Assembly (NCBI RefSeq): GCF_030403745.1 | Contig: NZ_JAQMWP010000007.1 | Location: 124,001 to 188,000 of the forward strand | DNA length: 64,000 nucleotides | DNA from: Streptomyces sp. S.PB5 | Lineage (GTDB): Bacteria; Actinomycetota; Actinomycetes; Streptomycetales; Streptomycetaceae | Direction: 5' to 3' | In this document: one piece after another, positions 19,850-27,900 of the stretch | Numbering within the stretch: position 1 is the stretch's first letter | Layout of the letters: each line of letters opens with the position of its first letter | The notes under the pieces: model-generated | The model's input: only the letters and a program-made list of their open reading frames with translations | Told to the model about the DNA's origin: nothing | The model's database searches: none | Made by a program: the position numbers and the translations under genes

Positions 19850-20959
19850 TCAGCCGAGCGCCCAGGCGACATCCCGGAGCAGGGCGTGCCGCCACCCCGC
19901 CCGGTCGTGCCCGGACGCCGACCGCGAGGCCCGTACGGTCGCCCCGCACCGCTCGGTGAGGGACTCGACGAGTGCGCAGTGGGGCAGCATCGGCGGCTCG
20001 TGCTCCCCCACGTCGAAGGCGACCCTGAGCCCCGACAGGTCGGGCCCCTCCCGCAGACGCGCGGCGAGGTGGCCGCCGACCGGGCCGCCCTCCAGGTCCG
20101 GAACGTCCCCGGCGGCGGGCGTCCACCAGAACGACCCCGACTGGCAGGCGACCCGGGACACCAGCTCCGGGAACTCCAGCGCCGCGTACAGCGCGCTCAG
20201 CCCGCCGAGGCTCTGCCCGGCCACCACCAGCCGGTCCGGGTCGGCCGGGACGCCGGACTCCGCGACCAGCGGCAGCAGCTCGTCCCGGACCGCCTGCCAC
20301 AGCGCGGGCCGGCACGCGAACTCGGTCCGCCTGTCCTTGGCGGGCAGGAACACGAGCGTGACGGGCGGCAGGTCGCCCGCGGCGGCGGCCGAGTCGAAGG
20401 CGGCCATCGCCGGATGCAGATGGAGCCAGTCGTCCCCGTCCAGCAGCAGCACCAACGGCCCGCCGCCGCCCACCGGATGAACACGTACGGTACGCCGCCC
20501 GCCGAGCCGGTCACTGGCCCAGCGGAGCCGGACGCGGGGGAGCGGCAGGACGTCGTCGGCGCCGACGACGGGCCAGTGCGGCTGGGCCGGGGCGTCCGGG
20601 GTCGCGGCGATGCTCTGCTCGGCGCCCGCGCCGACCGGGTTGAAGGGGTCGGCGTACGCGTCGCCGTCGACGAGGAACCGGTAGGTGACCCGCAGCCGTT
20701 CGGGCATACGCACCTCGGCGTACCAGCAGTCCGTGTCGGCCCACCGGCGCAGGGGGACCGGCTCCGACCAGTTCTCGAAGTCGATGCTCGCCTCGCAGCC
20801 GCGCCACAGGAACAGCGTCACCCAACCGCCGTCCTCGGTGGGCACCGACACGGGCCCGCCCGCCGCCGCCCAGAACGCGTCGCTGCCGGGCTCGCCGGGC
20901 AGTCCGAACTCCTCGAACGCGGCGAAGGCGGCCTCGCCGTCGGCCGTACGGCCCCGCAT
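19850..20959 (-). CDS. cchJ: enterochelin-esterase-like siderophore hydrolase (CchJ)
   Basis: Alpha/beta-hydrolase of the Fes/IroE type, 369 residues. The N-terminal part is the Fes-type immunoglobulin-like domain (FRFLVDGDAYADPFNPV region) and the C-terminal part is the esterase fold with the nucleophile elbow GQSLGGLSALY. In the coelichelin system this protein is proposed to substitute for the missing NRPS thioesterase or to act on the peptide product; the sequence alone does not decide. Start ATG 20959 is preceded by AAGGAG. It is transcribed divergently from cchK across a shared iron box and converges on cchI with 24 bp between stops. Confidence 0.9.
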   Translation of the reverse strand: MRGRTADGEAAFAAFEEFGLPGEPGSDAFWAAAGGPVSVPTEDGGWVTLFLWRGCEASIDFENWSEPVPLRRWADTDCWYAEVRMPERLRVTYRFLVDGDAYADPFNPVGAGAEQSIAATPDAPAQPHWPVVGADDVLPLPRVRLRWASDRLGGRRTVRVHPVGGGGPLVLLLDGDDWLHLHPAMAAFDSAAAAGDLPPVTLVFLPAKDRRTEFACRPALWQAVRDELLPLVAESGVPADPDRLVVAGQSLGGLSALYAALEFPELVSRVACQSGSFWWTPAAGDVPDLEGGPVGGHLAARLREGPDLSGLRVAFDVGEHEPPMLPHCALVESLTERCGATVRASRSASGHDRAGWRHALLRDVAWALG

Positions 20960-21006
20960 GAACGTCTCCTTGTGAGGGGGAGGGTGAAAAGCTAGGCTCG
21001 ATTGAA

Positions 21007-21025
21007 TTAGGCGAGCCTAACCTAA
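21007..21025. promoter_or_regulatory. iron box between divergent cchJ and cchK
   Basis: TTAGGCGAGCCTAACCTAA matches 16 of 19 positions of the DmdR1/IdeR consensus. It sits 48 bp from the cchJ start and 28 bp from the cchK start and is the only such site in the 93-bp divergent gap, so one repressor dimer pair could control both genes. Confidence 0.82.
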
Positions 21026-21052
21026 TGTTGACGTCTCCAGGAGGTACTCGAC

Positions 21053-21274
21053 GTGAGCACCAACCCCTTCGACGACGCCGAAGGCCGCTTTCTGGTCCTG
21101 GTGAACGACGAGGGCCAGCACTCGCTGTGGCCCTCCTTCGCCCAGGTTCCCGGCGGGTGGACATGCGTCTTCGAGGAGAACAGCCGAGAGGCGTGCCTGG
21201 ACTTCATCACGGCGAACTGGACCGATCTGCGCCCCCGGTCCCTCGTGGCGGCCATGGAGTCGGATCCCTCCTAG
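21053..21274 (+). CDS. cchK: MbtH-like NRPS accessory protein (CchK)
   Basis: Small cytoplasmic partner of adenylation domains, 73 residues, the normal size. It begins MSTNPFDDAEGRFLVLVNDE and carries the conserved HSLWPSF and PGGWTCVFE blocks, with the three family tryptophans (one before the Pro, one in GGW and one in the NWTDLRP tail). GTG 21053 follows a perfect AGGAGG at 21039-21044. Its presence beside cchH indicates that one or more CchH A domains need it for solubility or activity. An iron box lies 28 bp upstream. Confidence 0.96.
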   Translation: MSTNPFDDAEGRFLVLVNDEGQHSLWPSFAQVPGGWTCVFEENSREACLDFITANWTDLRPRSLVAAMESDPS

Positions 21275-21296
21275 CGGGCGCCGGGACAGGGTGGCG

Positions 21297-23291
21297 CTAA
21301 CGTCGAGCCAGGACGCGGGTGATGCCTGCCGCGATCGTGGTCGCCAGGATCCAGCCCGCCGCGATCAGCGCGGCCGCGAGCCACTGCTGCCAGTCCTCCG
21401 GCTTGAACGCCCCTTCCTGCCCGAAGCTCACCACGGGAAAGAGCAGATCGAGGCCGTACAGAAAGGAGTTGAACGGCGGCGCCTCCGCGGGTTTCACGGC
21501 CGGTGGCTGCCGCACGGTGAAGGCGACCGTCGCGACGAGCACCAGCATCGCCAGCCAGGCCGCCGCCCGCAGCGGCCGGTACCCGTACCCCACGGTCCAG
21601 TCCTGTACGTACCCCCACAGCCGCAGGGCGGGCGTCTGACTCGCCCGGTGCCGGCGGTGCTTGGCGAGCAGGACGACACGGGCGGCGTCGTCGTGGCCGT
21701 GGCGGGTGTAGGTGGCGGCGAGTTGTTCATAGGGCTGGGGGAGGTATCCGCTCGCCTCCCGGGCGAGCCAGTCGAGGCGGGTCCGGACGGGGAGCGCCGC
21801 CTCCAGGTTCTCGTAGACGAGCCCGTCCATGAGGAGGGCGTGCGGCCAGCAGGCGGGGTCGTCGGCCAGCACGTCGACGCGGGTGTGCCGCAGGTCGACG
21901 GCCCCGGCGAGCCGTGTGCGCGTATCCGTGTCGATCGACCCCGTGGTGACTCGTCGTACCGACAGGGTTCCCTCGATCGTGGCGCCGGTGAGGATCAGCG
22001 CCGTGATACGGCAGCCGGACAGGGACACCCGGCCGCGTGCCACGAAGCCCGCGCACAGATCCACCACCCCGGCGGTCAGCCCCCAGATGATGAGGGCCCG
22101 GCCGGAGGGGTTCGTCAGCCGGGCCGCGTGGAACTGCACCCCGGCACCCACCCCGGCGTCCATGAGGTCGATCCCGCCCTCGGAGGTCAGATCCCGGCAG
22201 TGCAGCCCGCCCCGGACCTGGAGCCTGCGGGCCGTCAGCGTCGGCCGCCCGGGATTCTCCAGCCGGGCGCCGTTGAGATGGACGGACCCGTCGACGCGGG
22301 CATCGTCCAGAACGACCTGCCCGTGGCTCGTGAAACCGGGGGAGGCCTCCAGATCGCCGCCCACTCCGATCAGCGAGCCGTCCAGGGCCCGCTCGCCGGG
22401 CGCGTCGAACACCGCGTCCGACAGCCGTAACGGTCCCTGCACCGTGGCGCCGGCCAGCGCCACCGAGCCGTGGGCCGTGAACCCCCCGTCCAGGGCGAGG
22501 ATGCCCTCGACCGCGAGTCTCTCCGCGCCGAGGGCCACACCGTCCCGGTTCTCCAGCGTCGCCCCCGTGAACACGCAAGCCCGGGAGATCCGGGCGTCCT
22601 GAAGCCTCAACTCCCCTTGCGAGCACAGTCCTTGACCCGACGGCGTCAGTCCGGCGCCACAGAACAGCCCGCCCTCCACGACCATCCCGTCGCCGTTGAG
22701 GGTCGCCCCGCCCGGGTGGGCGACACGCGCGCCTTCGAGGACGAACGTCCCGCCCACCCGCGCGCTCCACATCAGCATCTCCCCGCGGATGTCGGCGTCC
22801 CGGCAGCTCACGTCCCGCTCGACCAGCAGGCTGTCCGCATGGAGCGCCGGAGTGCCCAGCAGGCACGCCCCGGTCAGATCGAGCGAGCCGGTGACATGGG
22901 CGCGCGTCAGCCCCAGGGACCCTTCGCACCGGCTGCCCGCCAGCCGGAGCTGTCCGTCGATCCGCGCGTCCCGCAGGGTCAGGGCCGGGAACCGGGAGCC
23001 ACTGAGGTCGATGCGGCGGGTCGAGGCGGACTCCAGTACAGGCGCTTCGCCGAAGGAGCAGTCCTTCATCACCATCGCGTACGGCACCTCGCAGCCGGAC
23101 ACGTCCAACACCCCTGAGACGACGGCACCTTGAAGCCGCAGGGCCGGAACGGAGCCCGGCACCGCCTCCCGCTCACCCAGCAGCAGCCGCGTGACCACCT
23201 CCGCACGCACGGTCCCGCCCGTCACGACCCGGCCGACGGGAAACGCGTCCCACAGCTCCTGTTCGGCATCCGACAGCACGAGCCCCGCCAT
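21297..23291 (-). CDS. beta-helix repeat protein with C-terminal membrane hairpin, function unknown
   Basis: 664 residues. From about residue 45 to 470 the chain is a run of 20-25-residue repeats with patterns such as DLSGSRF, LRLAGSRC, LDLTGACL and VHLNGARL, typical of pentapeptide-like right-handed beta-helices. The C-terminal 130 residues hold two hydrophobic helices (AAAWLAMLVLVATVAFTV and WLAAALIAAGWILATTIAAG) separated by a loop of about 50 residues containing FNSFLYGLDLLFPVVSFG, which could be a re-entrant segment. No signal peptide is seen, so the repeats probably face the cytoplasm. Similar actinobacterial proteins are sometimes labelled oxidoreductases, but no cofactor motif is visible here. 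Two other genes, cchK and a GH15 gene, lie within about 22 bp on either side. Confidence 0.7.
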   Translation of the reverse strand: MAGLVLSDAEQELWDAFPVGRVVTGGTVRAEVVTRLLLGEREAVPGSVPALRLQGAVVSGVLDVSGCEVPYAMVMKDCSFGEAPVLESASTRRIDLSGSRFPALTLRDARIDGQLRLAGSRCEGSLGLTRAHVTGSLDLTGACLLGTPALHADSLLVERDVSCRDADIRGEMLMWSARVGGTFVLEGARVAHPGGATLNGDGMVVEGGLFCGAGLTPSGQGLCSQGELRLQDARISRACVFTGATLENRDGVALGAERLAVEGILALDGGFTAHGSVALAGATVQGPLRLSDAVFDAPGERALDGSLIGVGGDLEASPGFTSHGQVVLDDARVDGSVHLNGARLENPGRPTLTARRLQVRGGLHCRDLTSEGGIDLMDAGVGAGVQFHAARLTNPSGRALIIWGLTAGVVDLCAGFVARGRVSLSGCRITALILTGATIEGTLSVRRVTTGSIDTDTRTRLAGAVDLRHTRVDVLADDPACWPHALLMDGLVYENLEAALPVRTRLDWLAREASGYLPQPYEQLAATYTRHGHDDAARVVLLAKHRRHRASQTPALRLWGYVQDWTVGYGYRPLRAAAWLAMLVLVATVAFTVRQPPAVKPAEAPPFNSFLYGLDLLFPVVSFGQEGAFKPEDWQQWLAAALIAAGWILATTIAAGITRVLARR

Positions 23292-23312
23292 GCATCCCCC
23301 CGTTGCGTACCG

Positions 23313-25130
23313 TCAGCCCAGCGCGCGATCCAGGTTGAAGGCCGCGCTGATGAGCGCGAGATGTGTGAACGCCTGCGGGAAGTTGCCCTGTTGCTCACCG
23401 GTGTGGCTGATCTCCTCGGCGTACAGGCCGAGATGGTTGGCGTAGGTGAGCATCTTCTCGAAGGCGAGCCGGGCTTCGTCCACGTGCCCGGCGTGCACCA
23501 TCGCCTCGACGTACCAGAACGAGCAGATCGAGAACGTGCCCTCGTCGCCGCGCAGTCCGTCCGGGCTGGCGAGCGGGTCGTAGCGGTAGACGAGGGAGTC
23601 GGAGACCAGTTCCTGGGTGAGCGCGTCCAGCGTGGACAGCCACTTGGGGTCGGTCGGGGCGATGAACTTCGTCAGCGGCATCATCAGGACGGCGGCGTCC
23701 AGGACGTCGCCGTCCTCGTGCTGCACGAACGCCTGACGGGTCTCCGACCAGCCGCGGCTCATGATCCGCCGGTAGATCGTGTCACGGCACTCCCGCCAGC
23801 GGGGCAGGTCGGCCGGCAGTCCGCGCCGGTTGGCCATCCGGATCGCCCGCTCGATCGCCACCCAGCACATCAGCCGGGAGTACAGGAAGTTCTTGCGGCC
23901 GCCCCGGGTCTCCCAGATCCCCTCGTCGGGCTGGTCCCAGTGCGCGCACACCCACTCCACCAGGGCGCAGACATCGTCCCACTGGTCGCTGGAGATGGCC
24001 TTGGCCCACTTGTCGTAGAGGTAGATCGAGTCGATCAGCGCGCCGTAGATGTCCAGTTGGAGCTGGTCGGCGGCGGCGTTGCCGATGCGGACCGGTGCGG
24101 AGCCCTGGTGTCCTTCCAGATGGGGGAGTTCGGACTCGGTGAGGTCGGTGCGGCCGTCGATGCCGTACATGATCTGCAGCGGCCCCGAGGGCTTGCCGTC
24201 GCCCGGACTGACGTGCCTGGTCACGAAGTTCATGAACGCCTCGGCCTCGCCGGTGAAGCCGAGCCGGAGGAGGGCGTAGACGCAGAAGGCGGCGTCGCGC
24301 ACCCACACGTACCGGTAGTCCCAGTTGCGTTCCCCGCCGAGCTGTTCGGGCAGGCTGGTCGTCGGCGCGGCGACGATCGCGCCGGTGGGCGCGTAGGTGA
24401 GGAGCTTGAGGGTGAGGGCCGAGCGGTGCACCATCTCCCGCCAGCGGCCTCGGTACTTGGAGGCGGACAGCCAGCGGCGCCAGTAGTCGACCGTGCTGCT
24501 GAACTGCTCCTCGGCCTCGGTCCGCGCGCACCGGCGGGGCTGCACGTCCCCGCTGACCTGGTCCAGCGCGAACACCGTGGACTCGCCCTCGGCGAGCTTG
24601 AAGTCGGCGTGTACGTCCTGCCCGTCGGTCTCCAGCGCCACGGTCGCGGTCAGCCCGAGCGACAGCGCCTCGGAGTCGAAGACGGCGACCTCGCCGACCA
24701 TGCGTACGGTGTGCGGCTGCCTGCCGTAGTCGAACCGCGGCGCGACCCGCGTCCGGAACGGGATGGACCCGCGCACGCACACCACCCGCCGGATCAGCCG
24801 GTGCCGTTCTGACTCGCCGTCCACGGGCATGAAGTCCTGCACCTCGCCCACCCCGTCCTCGGTGAAGAAGCGGGTGATCAGGACATTGGTGTCGGGGAAG
24901 TAGAACTGCTTCGTCTTCGCCGGCACGGCCGCCGCGAGCTCGAAACGCCCACCGCGCTCGGCGTCGAGGATCGACGCGAAGACGCTGGGGGCGTCGAAGG
25001 ACGGGCAGCAGTACCAGTCGATGGTGCCGTCCGTGCCCACCAGGGCCACACTGCGCAGATCACCGATCAGCCCGTGCTCGGCGATCGGCAGATACGGCTG
25101 ATCCGGCTGGTCCACAGGCGTTCCGCTCAT
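23313..25130 (-). CDS. glycoside hydrolase family 15 protein (glucoamylase- or trehalase-like)
   Basis: 605 residues. The frame stays open upstream, but ATG 25130 is preceded by GAGGGAGG and gives the standard N-terminus of the family: IAEHGLIGDLRSVALVG, then GTIDWYCCPSFDAPSVFA. An N-terminal beta-domain (about 1-230) is followed by an alpha-toroid catalytic domain with WDYRYVWVRDAAF and the block IWETRGGRKNFLYSRLMCW. No signal peptide is present, so it acts inside the cell. Actinobacterial relatives include GH15 trehalases and uncharacterised alpha-glucosidases; substrate cannot be assigned here. The DeoR-type regulator gene lies upstream on the same strand, 58 bp away. Confidence 0.88.
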   Translation of the reverse strand: MSGTPVDQPDQPYLPIAEHGLIGDLRSVALVGTDGTIDWYCCPSFDAPSVFASILDAERGGRFELAAAVPAKTKQFYFPDTNVLITRFFTEDGVGEVQDFMPVDGESERHRLIRRVVCVRGSIPFRTRVAPRFDYGRQPHTVRMVGEVAVFDSEALSLGLTATVALETDGQDVHADFKLAEGESTVFALDQVSGDVQPRRCARTEAEEQFSSTVDYWRRWLSASKYRGRWREMVHRSALTLKLLTYAPTGAIVAAPTTSLPEQLGGERNWDYRYVWVRDAAFCVYALLRLGFTGEAEAFMNFVTRHVSPGDGKPSGPLQIMYGIDGRTDLTESELPHLEGHQGSAPVRIGNAAADQLQLDIYGALIDSIYLYDKWAKAISSDQWDDVCALVEWVCAHWDQPDEGIWETRGGRKNFLYSRLMCWVAIERAIRMANRRGLPADLPRWRECRDTIYRRIMSRGWSETRQAFVQHEDGDVLDAAVLMMPLTKFIAPTDPKWLSTLDALTQELVSDSLVYRYDPLASPDGLRGDEGTFSICSFWYVEAMVHAGHVDEARLAFEKMLTYANHLGLYAEEISHTGEQQGNFPQAFTHLALISAAFNLDRALG

Positions 25131-25188
25131 CGCAGCCTCCCTCGGAACCAGCCTAGGTCGCATCGGCCCGGCGGGTACCGCGAACGGA

Positions 25189-25968
25189 TCAGACGGCGAG
25201 GACCTGGATCCCGGCCTCCTCGAACCGCCGCACGATGTCCGCTGCGGCCGCGGTGTCCGTGACCAGCGTGTCCACGGCCTCGGCCGCGCAGATCCGGGCG
25301 AACGCCCGCTGTCCCAGCTTGCTGGAGTCGGCGGCCACGACGACCCGCTCGGCCCGCTCGCACAGCAGTCGGTTGATCGCCGCCTCGGCCTCGTCGTGCG
25401 CGGCGGCACCGTGGGTGACATCGAAGGCGACCACCCCGAGCACCGCCACATCGATGGTGATCTGGCTCAGCACCCCGTCGGCGAGCGGCCCGATGAGCTC
25501 GTACGACTGCGCCCGCGCCACCCCGCCGGTCACCACGATCTTGAACTGGGGGCGCACGGCGAGCTCGTTGGCGATGTTCAGCGCGTTGGTCACGACGGTG
25601 AGCGCGGGGGAGCCGGAGGCGAGATCGGCCCGTACCGCCAGCGCCCGCGCCACCTCGGTGGTGGTCGTACCGCCGGTCAGGCCCACCGCCACACCGGGGG
25701 TGACGAGAGCGGCGACCGCCTTGGCGATCCGCTGCTTCTCGGAGGCGCGCCGGGCCGTCTTGTAGCGCAGCGGCAGTTCGTACGACACCCCGTGCACGAC
25801 CGCGCCGCCCCGGGTACGGACGAGCATCTGCTGCTCGGCCAGCTGGTCGAAGTCACGGCGGATGGTCGCGGCCGAGACCGCCAGCTCGGCGGCGGCCTCC
25901 TCGACGTCCAGCCGGCCGCGCTCGACGAGCAGTTCCAGCAGCGCCTTCCAACGGGCGTCGCGGGACAT
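25189..25968 (-). CDS. DeoR-family transcriptional regulator
   Basis: 259 residues. The N-terminal winged helix-turn-helix includes LDVEEAAAELAVSAATIRRDF, followed by the sugar-phosphate-binding DeoR C-terminal domain with GLTGGTTTTEVARAL and DSSKLGQ. ATG 25968 is chosen because GGAGGG sits 6 bp upstream; a GTG six bases further up would overlap that site. It is divergent from a SIS isomerase and class II aldolase pair, so it is probably their repressor, responding to a phosphorylated sugar intermediate. Confidence 0.9.
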   Translation of the reverse strand: MSRDARWKALLELLVERGRLDVEEAAAELAVSAATIRRDFDQLAEQQMLVRTRGGAVVHGVSYELPLRYKTARRASEKQRIAKAVAALVTPGVAVGLTGGTTTTEVARALAVRADLASGSPALTVVTNALNIANELAVRPQFKIVVTGGVARAQSYELIGPLADGVLSQITIDVAVLGVVAFDVTHGAAAHDEAEAAINRLLCERAERVVVAADSSKLGQRAFARICAAEAVDTLVTDTAAAADIVRRFEEAGIQVLAV

Positions 25969-26025
25969 CCGCACCCTCCATTCCTCGGTCTTTCGCGACC
26001 CTAGCGCACCCCGATGCCGTTCGAA

Positions 26026-26058
26026 TGCTTGATTCTGCTTGAAAATTCGCTATATCTT
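26026..26058 (+). promoter_or_regulatory. promoter and direct repeats between the DeoR gene and SIS isomerase gene
   Basis: An unusually AT-rich stretch in the 136-bp divergent gap. TGCTTGA occurs at 26026-26032 and again at 26036-26042, a 10-bp period typical of same-face repressor contacts. A rightward promoter TTGATT (26029-26034), 18 bp, TATCTT (26053-26058) overlaps the repeats, so a regulator bound there would block it. The encoded DeoR protein is the obvious candidate. Confidence 0.5.
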
Positions 26059-26104
26059 GCAGAAAAGAGCATCCATGAGGTGTGAGGATGGGGAGGGCCG
26101 CGTC

Positions 26105-26989
26105 ATGACTCATGTCGAGGACGAGTTGCACAGCCAGCCCGAGTGCTGGATCCGAGCCGCGGCCGAGGCGCCGCGGCATGCCGCCGCACTGCCGGCGCCG
26201 GGGGAGCGGGTCGCGCTCGTGGGGTGCGGCACCTCGTACTTCATGGCGCAGTCCGCGGCGGCCCTGCGCGAGGGTGCGGGCCAGGGCGAGACCGACGCCT
26301 TCGCCGCGTCGGAGTTCCCGCACGGCCGCTCGTACGACCGGGTCCTTGCCCTCACCCGCTCCGGCACCACGACCGAAGTCCTGGAACTGCTCGGGCGGTT
26401 GCGGGGCCGCACCCGGACCACGGCGATCACCGCCGACCCGCACACCCCGGTCATGACGGCCGCCGACGACCTCGTCGTGCTCGACTTCGCGGACGAACGG
26501 TCCGTCGTGCAGACCCGGTTCGCGACCGCCGCCCTGACCCTGCTCCGCGCCCACCTCGGCCTGCACACCGACACGGCCGTCGCCGACGCCCGCACCGCGC
26601 TCACCGCCCCGCTGCCCGAAGGTCTCGTCGACTGCACGCAGTTCACCTTCCTCGGCCGTGGCTGGACCGTGGGCCTGGCCAACGAGGCCGGACTGAAGAT
26701 GCGCGAGGCCTCGCTGGCGTGGACCGAGGCCTACCCGGCGATGGAGTACCGGCACGGCCCCATCAGCATCACCACCCGCGGCACCGCCACCTGGATGCTC
26801 GGCGAGGCCCCCGAGGGGCTGGCCGAACAGGTGCGGGGGACCGGCGGCCTGTGGGTCGCGGGCGGTCTCGACCCGCTGGCCGAACTGGTCCGCGCCCAGC
26901 GGCTGGCGGTCGCCGTGGCCGCCGCGCGCGGCCTTGACCCGGACAGGCCCCGCCACCTCACCCGCTCGGTGATCCTCACCGGTTCGTAG
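26105..26989 (+). CDS. SIS-domain sugar isomerase (AgaS/GlmS isomerase-like)
   Basis: 294 residues, two SIS (phosphosugar isomerase) folds without an amidotransferase domain. VGCGTSYFMAQSAA and LALTRSGTTTE are the phosphate-binding SIS motifs of the first half; EYRHGP in the second half is the GlmS-type active-site block. ATG 26105 follows GGGAGGG at 26091-26097; ATG 26075 is possible. The aldolase gene begins 8 bp after its stop. A ketose-amine isomerase or deaminase followed by a class II aldolase under a DeoR regulator resembles amino-sugar (GalNAc or GlcNAc type) catabolic units. The substrate is inferred, not shown. Confidence 0.82.
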   Translation: MTHVEDELHSQPECWIRAAAEAPRHAAALPAPGERVALVGCGTSYFMAQSAAALREGAGQGETDAFAASEFPHGRSYDRVLALTRSGTTTEVLELLGRLRGRTRTTAITADPHTPVMTAADDLVVLDFADERSVVQTRFATAALTLLRAHLGLHTDTAVADARTALTAPLPEGLVDCTQFTFLGRGWTVGLANEAGLKMREASLAWTEAYPAMEYRHGPISITTRGTATWMLGEAPEGLAEQVRGTGGLWVAGGLDPLAELVRAQRLAVAVAAARGLDPDRPRHLTRSVILTGS

Positions 26990-26997
26990 GAGCAGCC

Positions 26998-27846
26998 GTG
27001 CCTCTGGTCACCACCGGCGAACTCGTCACCCGGGCCGCCGCCGCGCACCGCGCCGTCGCCGCGTTCAACGTCGTGGCGCTCGAACACATCGAGGCGGTCG
27101 TCGTGGGCGCGGAGGCGGCCGGCACCCCCGTCGTCCTCCAAGTCAGCGAGAACGCCGTCAGGTTCCGCCTCGGACGCCTGCGACCGCTCGCCCGCGCGGC
27201 CGTCGCCGCGGCCGAACAAGCCGCCGTGCCCGTCGCGTTGCACCTGGACCACGTCCAGAGCGACGCCCTGCTGAGACAGGCGCCGGACGCCGGGTTCAGC
27301 TCCGTGATGTACGACGCCGCCCGCCTGCCGTACGACGAGAACCTCGCCGCCACCCGTGCCGCGGCCGACTGGGCGCACTCCCAAGGCCTGTGGATCGAGG
27401 CCGAGTTGGGGGAGGTCGGCGGCAAGAACGGCGAGCCGCCGCTCGACGCCCACGCCCCGGGCGCCCGCACCGACCCGGCCGAGGCACGCGCGTTCGTGGC
27501 GGACTCGGGTGTGGACGCCCTGGCCGTGGCCATCGGCAGCTCGCACGCCATGACCACGCGGACGGCCGCCCTCGACCACGTCCTCCTCAAGCGCCTGTCC
27601 GGCGCACTGGACGTTCCCCTCGTCCTGCACGGCTCCTCAGGAGTGCCCGACGGCGAGCTGACCGCGGCGATCGCGGGCGGCATCACCAAGGTCAACGTCG
27701 GCACCGCCCTCAGCATCGCCATGACCGGCGCCGTACGCGAGTTCCTCACCGCCCACCCCGAGGCGGTCGACTCACGCAAGTACCTCGCGGTGGGACGGGA
27801 GGCGATGGCCCGGGCGGTCGAGCGGATCATCCGGGTGCTCGGCTGA
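26998..27846 (+). CDS. class II ketose-bisphosphate aldolase (GatY/KbaY/Fba family)
   Basis: 282 residues with zinc-binding histidines in the family positions: HLDHVQ (about residue 83), GSSHAM (about 182) and LHGSSGV (about 210). The GGITKVNVGTAL segment binds phosphate. GTG 26998 is preceded by GTAGGAG. It probably cleaves a phosphorylated ketose generated by the upstream SIS isomerase; tagatose-bisphosphate or fructose-bisphosphate are the usual substrates of the family. The downstream gene converges, with 43 bp between stops. Confidence 0.88.
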   Translation: MPLVTTGELVTRAAAAHRAVAAFNVVALEHIEAVVVGAEAAGTPVVLQVSENAVRFRLGRLRPLARAAVAAAEQAAVPVALHLDHVQSDALLRQAPDAGFSSVMYDAARLPYDENLAATRAAADWAHSQGLWIEAELGEVGGKNGEPPLDAHAPGARTDPAEARAFVADSGVDALAVAIGSSHAMTTRTAALDHVLLKRLSGALDVPLVLHGSSGVPDGELTAAIAGGITKVNVGTALSIAMTGAVREFLTAHPEAVDSRKYLAVGREAMARAVERIIRVLG

Positions 27847-27872
27847 TACGCATCCGACGGGCGGCCGGGCGC

Positions 27873-27900
27873 CGGCTATTTCTCGACGGCTATTTCTTGA
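27873..27900. repeat. 14-bp tandem duplication spanning a stop codon
   Basis: CGGCTATTTCTCGA (27873-27886) is followed directly by CGGCTATTTCTTGA (27887-27900), one mismatch. The right copy contains the stop codon of the minus-strand methyltransferase gene (27890-27892). The left copy is a second, out-of-frame version in the gap between two convergent genes and probably arose by slippage. Confidence 0.8.

Noticed and set aside
21297..23291. Annotation of the beta-helix protein as a membrane-associated oxidoreductase
   Set aside because: No cofactor-binding motif or redox-active residues were seen; the name used for some relatives is unsupported.
25131..25451. Upstream extension of the GH15 reading frame
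   Set aside because: Overlaps the DeoR gene in another frame and has shadow composition; the family N-terminus starts at ATG 25130 with a strong ribosome binding site.
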